From Pseudonocardia sp. CNS-004 (lineage in GTDB: Bacteria > Actinomycetota > Actinomycetes > Mycobacteriales > Pseudonocardiaceae), in assembly GCA_001942185.1 (NCBI GenBank), contig MKJV01000129.1:1-42699 (forward strand): a stretch of 42,699 bases of DNA, written 5' to 3'. The notes under the pieces were generated by a model that searched no databases, had not been told where the DNA came from, and saw only the letters and a program-made list of their open reading frames with translations. A program made the position numbers and the translations under genes. Of this stretch, positions 1-8,278 are shown in pieces (within the stretch, counting starts at the first letter, position 1; the number at the start of each line of letters is the position of its first letter).

Positions 1-599
1 GTCGAGCGCGGCACCACCCAGGTCGTCGTGCACCTCGACGTCAACTCCGGGACGGCCCGGATCGCCGGCGGCCCGGAGATCGCGGCCTCGACCGCGGAAC
101 GCCTCGCCTGCGACGCCCGGGTGCAGCTACTGCTCGATGACCGGGAGGGCAACCGGATGTACCTGGGGCGGTCCCGGCGCCTGGCCACCCCGGCCCAGAT
201 CACCGCACTCGTAGCACGGGACGGCGAGCGGTGCCAGTTCCCCGGCTGTACTCATACTCATTATCTTCAGGCGCATCATGTCCGGCATTGGCTCCACGGT
301 GGCACTACGGATATCGACAACCTGGTCCTGATCTGCTCGTTTCACCACGCCGCGATCCACGACCACGGCTATCGCATCCGCCGCATGCCCGGGCGGTGGG
401 AGTTTTTCCGCCCGGACAGCACCCCGATCCCCGAACCGGTGGTACTGAACGGGAATTCCGAAAGCCTCATCGAAATGCACACCTGGGACCGGCTGCGGAT
501 CGACCGCACAACCCTGTCCCCGCAGTGTACGGCGAACGGCTCGACGTGGACCCGGTCCTGGGTGCGCTGCTGCTCAGGAGGATCCCGACCGCAGCCTGA
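1..599 (+). pseudogene. HNH endonuclease of the DUF222/13E12 type, C-terminal part, frameshifted
   Basis: The open frame enters from the left edge, so only the C-terminal part is present. It carries a typical HNH core: CQFPGC near 235-250, HHVRHW, then GGTTDIDNLVLICSFHHAAIHD, which supplies the zinc-binding cysteines and the catalytic histidines. The frame that starts at base 1 runs on into the next gene without a stop. The usual family tail (YGERLDVDPVLGALLLRR, stop at 599) appears in a different frame from about 525. A base has therefore been lost near 515-527. These proteins are multicopy in actinobacteria and are often decayed. Whether this copy is a real pseudogene or a sequencing error cannot be told here; the window has many similar shifts. 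Confidence 0.75.
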
Positions 600-669
600 G
601 CGTTCCGGGGAACGCGCTCGCGGGGACCTCCGGAAGCCGGTCGCGGCGGGCAGTAGCGTTGGGGGTGAC

Positions 670-2307
670 ATGAGCGCAACGATCCAGGCCACCGGGCTCG
701 CCGCCGGGCACGGCGCCCGCATCCTGTTCTCGGACCTCGACCTGGTCGTCGCCCCCGGTGACGCCGTCGGGCTCGTCGGCGCCAACGGCGCGGGCAAGTC
801 CACGCTCCTGCGGCTCCTCGCCGGTGAGCAGGACCCGGAGGACGGGAAGGTCGTCGTCAGCCCGCCGGACGCCACGGTCGGGCACCTGCCGCAAGAGCCC
901 GAGCGGCGCCCCGGCGAGACGGTGGCGGAGTTCCTCGCGCGGCGCACCGGCGTCGCCGCGGCGCAGGCCGCGATGGACACCGCGGCCGAGGCGCTCGGCG
1001 CCGGGGATCCCGGCGCGGACGACACCTACGCCGCCGCCCTCGACCGCTGGCTCGCCCTCGGCGGCGCCGACCTCGACGAGCGCGCAGGCGAGATCGCCGC
1101 CGACGTGGGGCTCGGGGTGGACCTCGCCGCGGAGATGACCGCGCTGTCCGGCGGGCAGGCCGCCCGCGCCGGGCTCGCGGCGCTGCTGCTCTCCCGCTAC
1201 GACGTGCTGCTCCTCGACGAACCCACCAACGACCTCGACCTCGACGGCCTGGAACGCCTGGAACGGTTCGTCACCGGCCTCCGCAGCCCGGCGGTGATCG
1301 TGAGCCACGACCGGGAGTTCCTCGCCCGCACCGTCACCCGCGTCGTCGAACTCGACCTCGCACAGCAGCAGGTCGGCGTCTACGACGGCGGGTACGACAG
1401 CTACCTCGCCGAACGCGACGTGGCGCGCCGGCACGCCCGCGAGGCGTACGAGGAGTACGACGACAAGCTCACCGGCCTCAAAGAGCGTGCGCAGACGCAA
1501 CGCAACTGGATGGCCCAGGGCGTGCGCAACGCGCGGCGCAAATCGACAGACAACGACAAGATCGGCCGCAAGATGCGGGCCGAGACCAGCGAGAAACAGG
1601 CCGCGAAGGCCCGGCAGACCCAGCGCATGATCGAACGACTCGACGTGGTGGAAGAACCGCGCAAGGAGTGGGAGCTGCGGATGACGATCGCCGCGGCGCC
1701 CCGCTCCGGCACCGTCGTCGCCTCCGCCACCGGTGCGGTGGTCCGGCGCGGGTCGTTCGTGCTCGGCCCGGTCGACGCGCAGGTCGACTGGGCCGACCGG
1801 GTCGTCATCACCGGGGCCAACGGCTCCGGCAAGACCACACTGCTCGGGGCGCTGCTCGGGCGCATCCCCGTCGACGAGGGCAGCGCCGGGCTCGGGTCGG
1901 GAGTGCGGGTCGGCGAGATCGACCAGGCCCGCGGGCTGTTCCTCGGCCCCGAGCCCCTCGCGCGGGCGTTCGGCGACGCGGTACCGGACTGGGCCGAGTC
2001 GGACGTCCGCACACTGCTCGCCAAGTTCGGCCTCACCGCCGACCACGCGCCACGCCCCGCCGCGTCCCTCTCACCGGGCGAACGTACCCGCGCCGCGCTC
2101 GCCCTGCTGCAGGCCCGCGAGGTGAACCTGCTGGTGCTCGACGAGCCGACGAACCACCTCGACCTGCCGGCCATCGAGCAGCTGGAACAGGCCCTCGACT
2201 CGTTCCCCGGCACCGTCCTGCTGGTGACCCACGACCGCCGCATGCTGGACACGATCCGCACGACGCGCCGCTGGCAGGTCGAGGCAGGCCGCCTGACGGA
2301 GACGTGA
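670..2307 (+). CDS. ABC-F family ATP-binding protein (ribosome-associated type)
   Basis: A 545-residue soluble protein with two ABC ATPase domains and no membrane segment, as in ABC-F proteins that act on the ribosome (translation factors or antibiotic-resistance proteins). Domain 1 has Walker A GANGAGKST (37-45), signature LSGGQ (159-163) and Walker B LLLDEPTND (about 180-188). Domain 2 has GANGSGKTT (382-390), a variant signature LSPGE (467-471) and DEPTNH (491-496). A charged linker rich in Arg/Lys (about 250-330) joins them. The ATG at 670 follows a GGGGG stretch and begins the ABC homology. The frame is open upstream only because it runs into the broken HNH gene. Nothing shows whether it is housekeeping or protective. 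Confidence 0.92.
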   Translation: MSATIQATGLAAGHGARILFSDLDLVVAPGDAVGLVGANGAGKSTLLRLLAGEQDPEDGKVVVSPPDATVGHLPQEPERRPGETVAEFLARRTGVAAAQAAMDTAAEALGAGDPGADDTYAAALDRWLALGGADLDERAGEIAADVGLGVDLAAEMTALSGGQAARAGLAALLLSRYDVLLLDEPTNDLDLDGLERLERFVTGLRSPAVIVSHDREFLARTVTRVVELDLAQQQVGVYDGGYDSYLAERDVARRHAREAYEEYDDKLTGLKERAQTQRNWMAQGVRNARRKSTDNDKIGRKMRAETSEKQAAKARQTQRMIERLDVVEEPRKEWELRMTIAAAPRSGTVVASATGAVVRRGSFVLGPVDAQVDWADRVVITGANGSGKTTLLGALLGRIPVDEGSAGLGSGVRVGEIDQARGLFLGPEPLARAFGDAVPDWAESDVRTLLAKFGLTADHAPRPAASLSPGERTRAALALLQAREVNLLVLDEPTNHLDLPAIEQLEQALDSFPGTVLLVTHDRRMLDTIRTTRRWQVEAGRLTET

Positions 2308-2339
2308 GCCCCACCACGCACGGTGGAGCACGCGCCGGC

Positions 2340-2413
2340 GGACCGTGCACATCTCCCGGCCACCGTGCACACGTCCTGACATGTGCACGGTGACAGCGGG
2401 ATGTGCACCGTCC
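2340..2413. terminator. Nested inverted repeats between convergent genes, probable bidirectional terminator
   Basis: Four copies of a CCGTGCACA-like word lie in alternating orientation. The inner pair is a perfect 11-bp inverted repeat (CACCGTGCACA at 2361-2371, TGTGCACGGTG at 2382-2392) around a 10-base loop. The outer pair (2340-2353 and 2400-2413) matches at 13 of 14 positions. The site sits exactly between the ends of the ABC-F gene (2307) and the aldo/keto reductase gene (2427), so termination for both strands is the simplest reading. No T-run is seen. Confidence 0.6.
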
Positions 2414-2426
2414 GCGGGCGCAGGCG

Positions 2427-3431
2427 TCAGCTCGGACGGCTCGGAGGGGACTGGGTCTTGCTCGGATCGCGTTCCACCACGTCGGCCAGGGCCTCGTCGA
2501 TGCGCTTCAGGACGTCCGGCTCCAGCCGTACGCCGCTCGCGCGGGCGTTGTCGGCCACCTGCTCCGGCCGGGAAGCTCCGATGATCGCCGCTGCCACGTT
2601 CTGGTTCTGCAGCACCCAGGCCACGGCGAGCTGGGCCATCGTGAGGCCCAGGTCGGACGCGATCGGCTCGAGCGCCTGGATGCGGGTGAGCGTGTCCTCG
2701 CCCATCCAGCGCTGGATGAAGTTCGCGCCGCCCTTCTCGTCGGTGGCGCGGGATCCGGGCGGGGGTGCGGCGCCGGGCCGGTACTTGCCGGTGAGCGCGC
2801 CCTGCGCGATCGGTGAGAAGACGACCTGGCTGATGCCCAGCTCCTCGGCCGCGGGCACGACCTCCGCCTCGATGACCCGCCACAGCATCGAGTACTGCGG
2901 CTGGTTGGAGACGAGCGAGAAGCCGAGGTCCTTCGCGAGCGCCTGGCCGTCGCGCAGCTGCTGCGCGGTCCACTCGCTCACCCCGATGTAGAGCGCCTTG
3001 CCGGAGCGGACGACGTCGGCGAACGCCTGCATCGTCTCCTCGAGCGGCGTCTCGACGTCGTAGCGGTGGGCCTGGTAGAGGTCGACGTAGTCGGTCTGCA
3101 GCCGGCGCAGGCTGCCGTCGATCGATTCCATGATGTGCTTGCGCGACAGGCCCGAGTCGTTGGGCCCCTTCGGGCCGGTGGGCCAGTACACCTTGGTGAG
3201 GATCTCCAGCGAGGCACGCCGCTCGCCCTTGATCGCCTCGCCGAGCACGGTCTCGGCGGCGCCGTTCGCGTATCCGTCCGCGGTGTCGAACGTGGTGATG
3301 CCGGCGTCGCGGGCGGCACGGACGCACGCGATGGCGGCGTCGTTCTCGACCTGCGAGCCGTGGGTGATCCAGTTGCCGTACGTGATCTCGGAGACCTTCA
3401 GGCCCGATCGGCCCAGGTAGCGGTGTTCCAC
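2427..3431 (-). CDS. Aldo/keto reductase, K+-channel beta-subunit-like (YghZ-like) clade
   Basis: A 334-residue NADPH-dependent aldo/keto reductase. The catalytic tetrad is visible: Asp and Tyr in FDTADGYANG (about 48-57), Lys in EILTKVYWP, and His in YQAHRYDVETP. The LxLxxxDVYxxHR-type strand and the C-terminal AAIIGASRPEQV block, which contacts the cofactor phosphate, mark the Kv-beta-like branch. The substrate cannot be read from sequence. The GTG at 3431 starts MEHRYLGRSGLKVSEI. A TAGTGT box six bases upstream suggests a leaderless transcript. The gene stands alone: a hairpin terminator lies upstream (3470-3502) and convergent repeats lie downstream. Confidence 0.9.
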   Translation of the reverse strand: MEHRYLGRSGLKVSEITYGNWITHGSQVENDAAIACVRAARDAGITTFDTADGYANGAAETVLGEAIKGERRASLEILTKVYWPTGPKGPNDSGLSRKHIMESIDGSLRRLQTDYVDLYQAHRYDVETPLEETMQAFADVVRSGKALYIGVSEWTAQQLRDGQALAKDLGFSLVSNQPQYSMLWRVIEAEVVPAAEELGISQVVFSPIAQGALTGKYRPGAAPPPGSRATDEKGGANFIQRWMGEDTLTRIQALEPIASDLGLTMAQLAVAWVLQNQNVAAAIIGASRPEQVADNARASGVRLEPDVLKRIDEALADVVERDPSKTQSPPSRPS

Positions 3432-3437
3432 GCCCGA

Positions 3438-3443
3438 ACACTA
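3438..3443 (-). promoter_or_regulatory. -10 box TAGTGT, leaderless start of the aldo/keto reductase
   Basis: TAGTGT (TANNNT) ends six bases before the GTG at 3431, so transcription would begin at or next to the start codon. No Shine-Dalgarno sequence fits between. Confidence 0.45.
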
Positions 3444-3469
3444 CCTGTCAGACATGTGGGCCCGGACGA

Positions 3470-3502
3470 CGGCGGGCGGCCCGCAGAACGGGCCGCCCGC
3501 CG
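3470..3502 (-). terminator. Hairpin terminator after the HesB-like gene
   Basis: A perfect 14-bp inverted repeat (3470-3483 and 3489-3502) with the 5-base loop CAGAA begins 15 bases after the stop of the HesB-like gene. The stem is almost all G and C. There is no T-tract, as is usual for actinobacterial terminators. Confidence 0.75.
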
Positions 3503-3517
3503 GTCGGTTGATGTCGC

Positions 3518-3826
3518 TCAGGCTTCGGGCGGCTGTTCCTGCACGCCGATGGCGAAGCGCAGCTCCTGTCCGCCGTCCGCGCCGGACACCGGCTGCACGT
3601 CGAGCACCTTGTCGTCGAGCACTTGGGCGACCACGGGCTCGAGGAACACGCTGACCCCGTTCCCACCCAGGACCACGTCCTCGGGGGCCGGCTGCCCGGC
3701 CAGTGACAGCTCCAGCCCTTGTTCCGGATCGGGGGCCGATATGCGCAGCCCACCCCCGTCCGGCAGTTCGGCATCGGCGGTCAGCGTCTTGATGGCTTCT
3801 GCCGCTGTATCGGTGATTGCCAACAT
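3518..3826 (-). CDS. HesB/IscA-like small protein lacking cysteines
   Basis: About 102 residues from the ATG at 3826 (MLAITDTAAEAIKTL). The N-terminal helix, the GGGLRIS strand, and the later EPVVAQVLDDKVLDVQ and LRFAIGVQEQ segments resemble the A-type iron-sulfur carrier fold (IscA/HesB). The three cysteines that bind the cluster in IscA are absent; there is no cysteine at all. It is therefore unlikely to carry an Fe-S cluster in the standard way, and its role is unknown. A longer start (3850) would add eight residues, but a TACCCT box eight bases before 3826 favours a leaderless start there. A strong hairpin follows, so it is probably monocistronic. Confidence 0.75.
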   Translation of the reverse strand: MLAITDTAAEAIKTLTADAELPDGGGLRISAPDPEQGLELSLAGQPAPEDVVLGGNGVSVFLEPVVAQVLDDKVLDVQPVSGADGGQELRFAIGVQEQPPEA

Positions 3827-3834
3827 GCCGCGCC

Positions 3835-3840
3835 AGGGTA
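3835..3840 (-). promoter_or_regulatory. -10 box TACCCT before the HesB-like gene
   Basis: TANNNT hexamer eight bases before the ATG at 3826 with no Shine-Dalgarno sequence. It supports a leaderless transcript and decides the start codon. Confidence 0.45.
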
Positions 3841-3874
3841 GGCGCGGCACGCCCGGCCCGCAGTGCGGGGCGGC

Positions 3875-4701
3875 TCAGCCGAACGTGTCGGGGTCCGGGC
3901 CGAGGCGGGTGCCGGCGTCGAGCTCGTCGATGGTGGCGATGTCGTCGGGGCCGAGCTCGAAGTCGAACACCTCGATGTTCTCCCGGATCCGCGACGGCGT
4001 GACGGACTTCGGGAACACGATGATGTCCTGCTGGATGTGCCAGCGCAGCACGATCTGGGCCGGGCTCTTGCCGTACTTCTCCGCGAGCGCTGTGACCCGC
4101 TCGTCCTGCAGCAGGTCGCCGCCCTTGCCGATCGGGCTCCACGCCTCGGTGGCGATGCCGTGCTCGCGGTGGTAGGCCTGCAGCTCGCGCTGGGTGAGCC
4201 ACGGGTGGAGCTCGATCTGGTTGACGGCGGGCACGGTGCCGGTCTCGGCGGCGAGCCGCTCCAGGTGCGGCACCTGGAAGTTGGACACGCCGATCGCGCG
4301 TGCCTTGCCCTCGGACTGGATCTTCTCGACGCCCGCCACGTCTCGACGTAGCGGTCGGCGTGCGGCCGCGGCCAGTGGATCAGGTAGAGATCGACGTGGT
4401 CGAGGCCCAGCTTCCCGAGGCTCTCGTCGAGCGCGGCGATGGCCTCGTCGTGCCCGTGCCGGTTGTTGATCAGCTTGGTGGTGACGAACACGTCGTCACG
4501 TGCGAGCCCGGACTCCCGGATCGCCTGTCCGACACCCTCCTCGTTGCCGTAGCCCTGCGCCGTGTCGATGTGCCGATAGCCGGCGTCGAAGGCCGTGCGC
4601 ACGACCTGCGCCGTCCTCGCCGGCTCGATCTGGAAGACGCCGAACCCGAACTGCGGGATCTGCACGCCGTTGTTCAGGTGGATGTTCGGTACCTGCGACA
4701 T
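3875..4701 (-). CDS. Aldo/keto reductase, 2,5-diketo-D-gluconate reductase-like, frameshifted
   Basis: The two halves together give a protein of about 275 residues of the AKR5 type. The first half starts MSQVPNIHLNNGVQIPQ at 4701 and holds the catalytic Asp/Tyr (HIDTAQGYGNE), Lys (VFVTTKLINN) and His (YLIHWPRP). The second half continues GKARAIGVSNFQVPHL, then NQIELHPWL and VFPKSVTPSRIRENI, the cofactor phosphate site. A lost base near 4334-4345, in the VETWR segment, separates them. It reduces aldehydes or ketones with NADPH; the true substrate is not evident. It belongs to a different clade from the reductase at 2427. The shift is probably a sequencing error because both halves are fully conserved. 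Confidence 0.85.
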
Positions 4702-4731
4702 GGCCTCGTTGTACCCGGTCACGTGCCGCGG

Positions 4732-5590
4732 CTACCGGCGGCCCTCGTCACCCACCCGGTCCCAGACCGCCGCGACCGCGGCCACCGCGGTGGTGGCCTG
4801 GGTGCGCCCGGCCCGGCCGCCCCGGCGCGGTGGGCCGGGTCGAGCACGTTGCGCCCGATCGCCGCCAGCGCCTCGCGTCCGGGTTCACGAGCGCCACCTG
4901 CGCACCTCGGGCCCGCAGGGCGGCCACCTGCGCGGCGACCCCGACCATCGGGCCGATGGCCCGCACGATCGGCGCCAGCACGACCACCTGCTCGTACCCG
5001 GCGGCGAGGTCGGCGTTGGCGGGTGAGCACAATCCCCCGTCGACGAGGAGGCGACCGCCCGTGCTCACCGGTGCCCAGACGCCCGGTACCGCGCAGCTCG
5101 CCGCGACGGCCTCCACCAGGGGCGCGCCGGAGTGCCGGTCGAGCACGACGAGCTCGCCGGTGCCGGCGTCGACGGTGGCGATCCGCAGGTCGTGCCGGGG
5201 CCACTCGTGCACCGGGAGCCGCCGTCCGATCACGGCGATCCGCTCGGAGGCCGGGCCTGTGCGGGCCCGCCGCGCGAACCGGCCGATCCGCGCCCGCACC
5301 CGCTGCGGGTCCCGGCCGCCCGCCACGGCGGCGAGCGCGAGCCGCACGAGCGCACCTTTCCCGAGCGCGGCCGCGACCTCACCGTCCGGTGGCAGGAGCT
5401 GGGCGGCGTAGCGCTCCTCGGGATCGACGCCGGTGGCGAGCTGTGTGCCCACGATCGCACCGGCCGACGTGCCGACGATCAGGTCGGCGCCCGCGAGGTC
5501 GATGCCGCGCTCACGCAGGCCGCACAGCATCCCGAGCTCCCAGGCGACCCCGGTGATCCCACCGCCTCCGAGGACGAGCGCCCGACGCAT
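4732..5590 (-). CDS. Patatin-like phospholipase, twice frameshifted
   Basis: An N-terminal patatin domain, starting MRRALVLGGGGITGVAWELG at 5590, shows the oxyanion GGGGxxG loop, the nucleophile elbow GTSAG (serine in LIVGTSAGAIVG) and the catalytic Asp in LLVDGGLCSPANADL (DGG). These make the Ser-Asp dyad of patatin acyl hydrolases. The frame is lost near 4885 and again near 4815. Restoring both gives a continuous C-terminus (EALAAIGRNVLDPAH, then TTAVAAVAAVWDRVGDEGRR) with a stop at 4732-4734, about 286 residues. It lies 41 bases after the FmdB-like gene on the same strand and has its own TACAGT box seven bases before the ATG. Substrate is unknown, probably lipid acyl chains. Confidence 0.82.
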
Positions 5591-5597
5591 GCCCGGA

Positions 5598-5603
5598 ACT
5601 GTA
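5598..5603 (-). promoter_or_regulatory. -10 box TACAGT before the patatin gene
   Basis: TANNNT hexamer seven bases before the ATG at 5590, again without a ribosome binding site. It suggests leaderless transcription separate from the upstream operon. Confidence 0.45.
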
Positions 5604-5631
5604 GCGATCGACTCGCCGTGGCCTCGGGAGT

Positions 5632-6056
5632 TCAGGACGGCTTCTCGGGCGCAGGGCCGTGCCCATGGCCGTGGCCGTGGCCGTGCCCGTGGCCGTGCCC
5701 CGCACCCGGCACCGGATCCCCCGCCCGCAGCGGGCTCCGTGGAAACGACCCTCGTGCGCGATGATCGGCCGCTGGTCACCTGCCAGCTCCGGGTGCTTGG
5801 CCTCCAGCTTCTGCCGCCGGTCCCACTGCTTGCGCAGGCCCGTGACGTACTCGCGGTTCCCGTTGTGGGTGCCGCGCCACGTCTGGGGCATCTGTTCCTT
5901 GGCGAGTCCGGCCCCGGCCTGCCCGAGGAGGCTCGGGCCGGCCGGGATCTTCTGCGGGGTGCCGCCGCACGCCGGACAGCCCGGCGCGGGCGCGTCGATC
6001 CCGACGAGCCGCTCGAAGCGCTCCCCGCAGTCGCACCGGTACACGTAGATCGGCAT
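5632..6056 (-). CDS. FmdB-type zinc-ribbon protein with a His-Gly tail, frameshifted
   Basis: MPIYVYRCDCGERFERLV followed by PGCPACGG is the FmdB/regulatory zinc-ribbon signature, with two CxC/CxxC knuckles in the first 35 residues. A charged middle (QWDRRQKLEAKHPELAGDQ) follows. A base is missing near 5740. Reading on in the restored frame gives SPLRAGDPVPGAG, then (HG) repeated about six times, then PAPEKPS and a stop at 5632. The His-rich tail could bind nickel, zinc or copper. The ATG lies two bases after the stop of the dehydrogenase gene, so it is probably translated with it as the third gene of the lactonase operon. Biochemical role is unknown; FmdB proteins were first described near formamidase and amidase genes. 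Confidence 0.8.
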
Positions 6057-6058
6057 CG

Positions 6059-7347
6059 CTACCAGTTCTCGACGGACTTGGTGAGGATGTCGGCGATGTC
6101 GTCCTCGGTGGGGGTCTTCGGACAGGTGGCGAGCAGGCGCTGCTGCTTCATCGTGCCGGGCACGAGGTCGGGCACGTCCGCCTCCGTGTAGCCGACGCCG
6201 CCGATCCCGTTGGGGATGCCGATGTCGCGCATCAGGGAGATCAGCACGGACGGGAGTTGCTCGCGCTGGTCGTTCACCTTGTCGGCGCGCGGGTCGAGCA
6301 TCTCGGCGGCCCGCAGGTGCCGGTCCGGGGCGCTCTCGAACGAGAACCGGAACGCCTCGGGTGCCGTGAGCGACACGGACTGGCCGTGCGGCACCATCGG
6401 CTCCTCCTGCGGGTAGCCCGCGGGGTGGTAGTCCTTCACCATGCCGGCGATCGGGTAGCGTTGGCGTGCGGGATGTGCACGCCGGAGTTGCCGAAGCCCA
6501 TGCCGGCGAACGTCGCCGCCATCATCATGTTCGAGCGCGCCTCGACGTCGTCGGCGCCGCGGTGCACCGCGTCCCGGAACGACCGCGCGAGCAACGCCAT
6601 GGACTTCTCGCACCACAGGTCCGACACCGGGTTCGAGCCGCAGTACGTCACCCGCTCCTCGGGCTTCTTGCGATCGAACGTGGTGTACCAGCGCGCGGTG
6701 TACGACTCGAGCGCGTGGCAGACGATGTCCATCCCGGACGCCGCCGTGACCTCCGGTGGCAGGGTCATCGTCAGCAGCGGGTCGATCACGGCCAGGGTGG
6801 GGCGCAGCCGCCAGTGGCTGATCCCGGTCTTGACCTTCATCGACAGGATGTCCAGGACGCACATGGCCGTGGACTCCGAGCCGGTGCCCGCCGTGGTCGG
6901 GATCGCGACGAGCGGCTTGAGCTGGCCTGGCGGCGTCTTCGCGGCGCCGATGGGCTTGTTGATGTAGTCCATCAGCTCGCCGGGGTAGCTGGTGAGCAGG
7001 TTGATCGCCTTGGCGGTGTCGATCGCCGACCCGCCGCCGACGGCGACGAACCCGTCCCACGGGCCCTGCGCGCGGGCGTACTCGGTGGCCTTGTTCATCG
7101 AGTCGTCGGTGGGCTCGACGTGCACCGCGTCGAAGATCTCCGACTCGATGTCGTAGCGGCGCAGGTTGTCGGCGATCCGTTCCGGCACGCCCAGCGCGTG
7201 GATCCCGTGATCGGTGACGATCAGGACCCGCTTCACCCCGTACCCGGACATCTCGAAGCCGACCTCGTCGGAGGCGCCGGCACCGAACTTCAGCGGCGGC
7301 GCGCCCCAGGTGAAGATCGTCTCCTCGGAAAGGTCCACCGCGGTCAT
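6059..7347 (-). CDS. Iron-containing alcohol dehydrogenase, hydroxyacid-oxoacid transhydrogenase type, frameshifted
   Basis: A group III iron alcohol dehydrogenase of about 429 residues. The NAD-binding GGGSAIDTAKAI and TTAGTGSE blocks are present. Metal ligands lie in LAVIDPLL, MDIVCHALESY and, after the shift, the HIPHANA..PIAG region. The C-terminal blocks (AGMVKDYHPAGYP, MVPHGQSVSLTAPEAFRF, GVGYTEADVPDLV) match the mammalian ADHFE1 hydroxyacid-oxoacid transhydrogenase family, which oxidises 4-hydroxybutyrate to succinate semialdehyde. A base is lost near 6460. The start at 7347 overlaps the lactonase stop as ATGA, implying coupled translation. The family assignment is firm; 4-hydroxybutyrate as substrate is inferred from family and neighbour. 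Confidence 0.87.
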
Positions 7348-8155
7348 GTGTACGAACCCTCCGGCGCGGTGCGCAGCTGGTGGATCTGGTCGGCGTCGTG
7401 GCCGAACACCATCTGGGCGCCGTGCGCTCCTGGATGCCGCGCAGCTTCTCCACCGAGGCGTAGAAGTCCTCGAGGTTGTTGACGATCGCGGCGGGGGTGG
7501 CGGGCGGGCCGTAGCTCTCGCCCATGTACACCGCGTCCGACGTGAAGATCATCGTGCCGGTGTCGGGGAGGTCGACCTGCATCGACATGCACCCGACCGT
7601 GTGACCCGGCGTCTCGATCAACGTGACGCCCGGGAGGAACTCGGTGTCCCCGGAGACGGTCTGGAACTGCAGGTCCTCGTAGTCGGTCTTGAGGTGCGCC
7701 CCGGCGAACAGGCCGTCGAACCCGAACGCGAAGTCCTTCTCCCGCTGGTGGCACACCAGCTTCGCGGAGGTGTTCTTGAACATCTGAGCGTTGCCGGCGT
7801 GGTCGAAGTGCAGGTGGGACAGCACCACGTAGTCGATCTCGTCGAGGCCGACGCCGAGCTGGTTCAGACGGGAGTCGAGGTACTCCTCCTCGCTCACGTT
7901 GTCGTAGGGGAAGAAGTCCTGCAGGCCCGTGGGACCCCACCGCTCCTCCCAGTCACGGGGGCAGCTGGTGTCCCACAGCAGCTTGCCCTCGTCGGTCTCC
8001 ACGAGGACGCAGTGGCTGGGCACGTCGACCCACGGTGGGGGTGCGTCCCGGTGGTTGCGGTCGGTGATCGAACGGCCCGGTTTCAACAACAGCCAGGTCA
8101 GGTCGGCCGTCATCGCACCGCAGGGGATGACGGTCACCTTCTTCGCGGTCGCCAT
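7344..8155 (-). CDS. Metallo-beta-lactamase-fold lactonase (AHL/gamma-butyrolactone lactonase-like), frameshifted
   Basis: The metal site is clear: HLHFDH (114-119), His185 in ETPGHTVG, Asp207 in FTSDAV and a last His in FGHDAD after a frame break near 7425. This is the AiiA/AttM-type lactonase branch, which opens homoserine or gamma-lactone rings. Two ATGs stand together (8158 and 8155). GAGAGG lies six bases before the second, so 8155 is chosen. The stop overlaps the start of the iron dehydrogenase gene (ATGA). The pairing mirrors BlcC-BlcB of Agrobacterium, where lactonase makes 4-hydroxybutyrate for the dehydrogenase. The actual lactone substrate is not shown by the sequence. Confidence 0.85.
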
Positions 8156-8191
8156 CATGATCCTCTCGCCGATGAGGGATGATTGGGATCG

Positions 8192-8220
8192 ACCGTCGCA
8201 CCCGGGCCGCCACCCGTCAA
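8192..8220 (-). promoter_or_regulatory. Candidate promoter of the lactonase operon
   Basis: On the minus strand TTGACG (8220-8215) is followed after 17 bases by GACGGT (8197-8192), a reasonable -35/-10 pair. It lies about 35 bases upstream of the lactonase start and in the divergent region shared with the DUF4177 gene. No clear operator palindrome was seen. Confidence 0.4.
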
Positions 8221-8278
8221 TCTGAGCGCACTGATCGATGGACGAGGTCTCCGCGCGAAACCTGGCAACCTGATCGGT

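Noticed and set aside
28..2307. A single open frame joining the HNH endonuclease end to the ABC-F protein
   Set aside because: The ABC-F homology starts at ATG 670 with its own G-rich ribosome binding site. The HNH tail continues in another frame to a stop at 599. The fusion is caused by a lost base near 520.
5660..5705. Microsatellite or CRISPR-like repeat
   Set aside because: The repeated GGCCGT-type hexamers encode the His-Gly tail of the FmdB-like protein; there are no spacers.
6059..8158. A 699-codon fusion of lactonase and dehydrogenase
   Set aside because: Its middle is nonsense sequence; each enzyme has a proper end or start in another frame with an ATGA overlap at 7344-7347.
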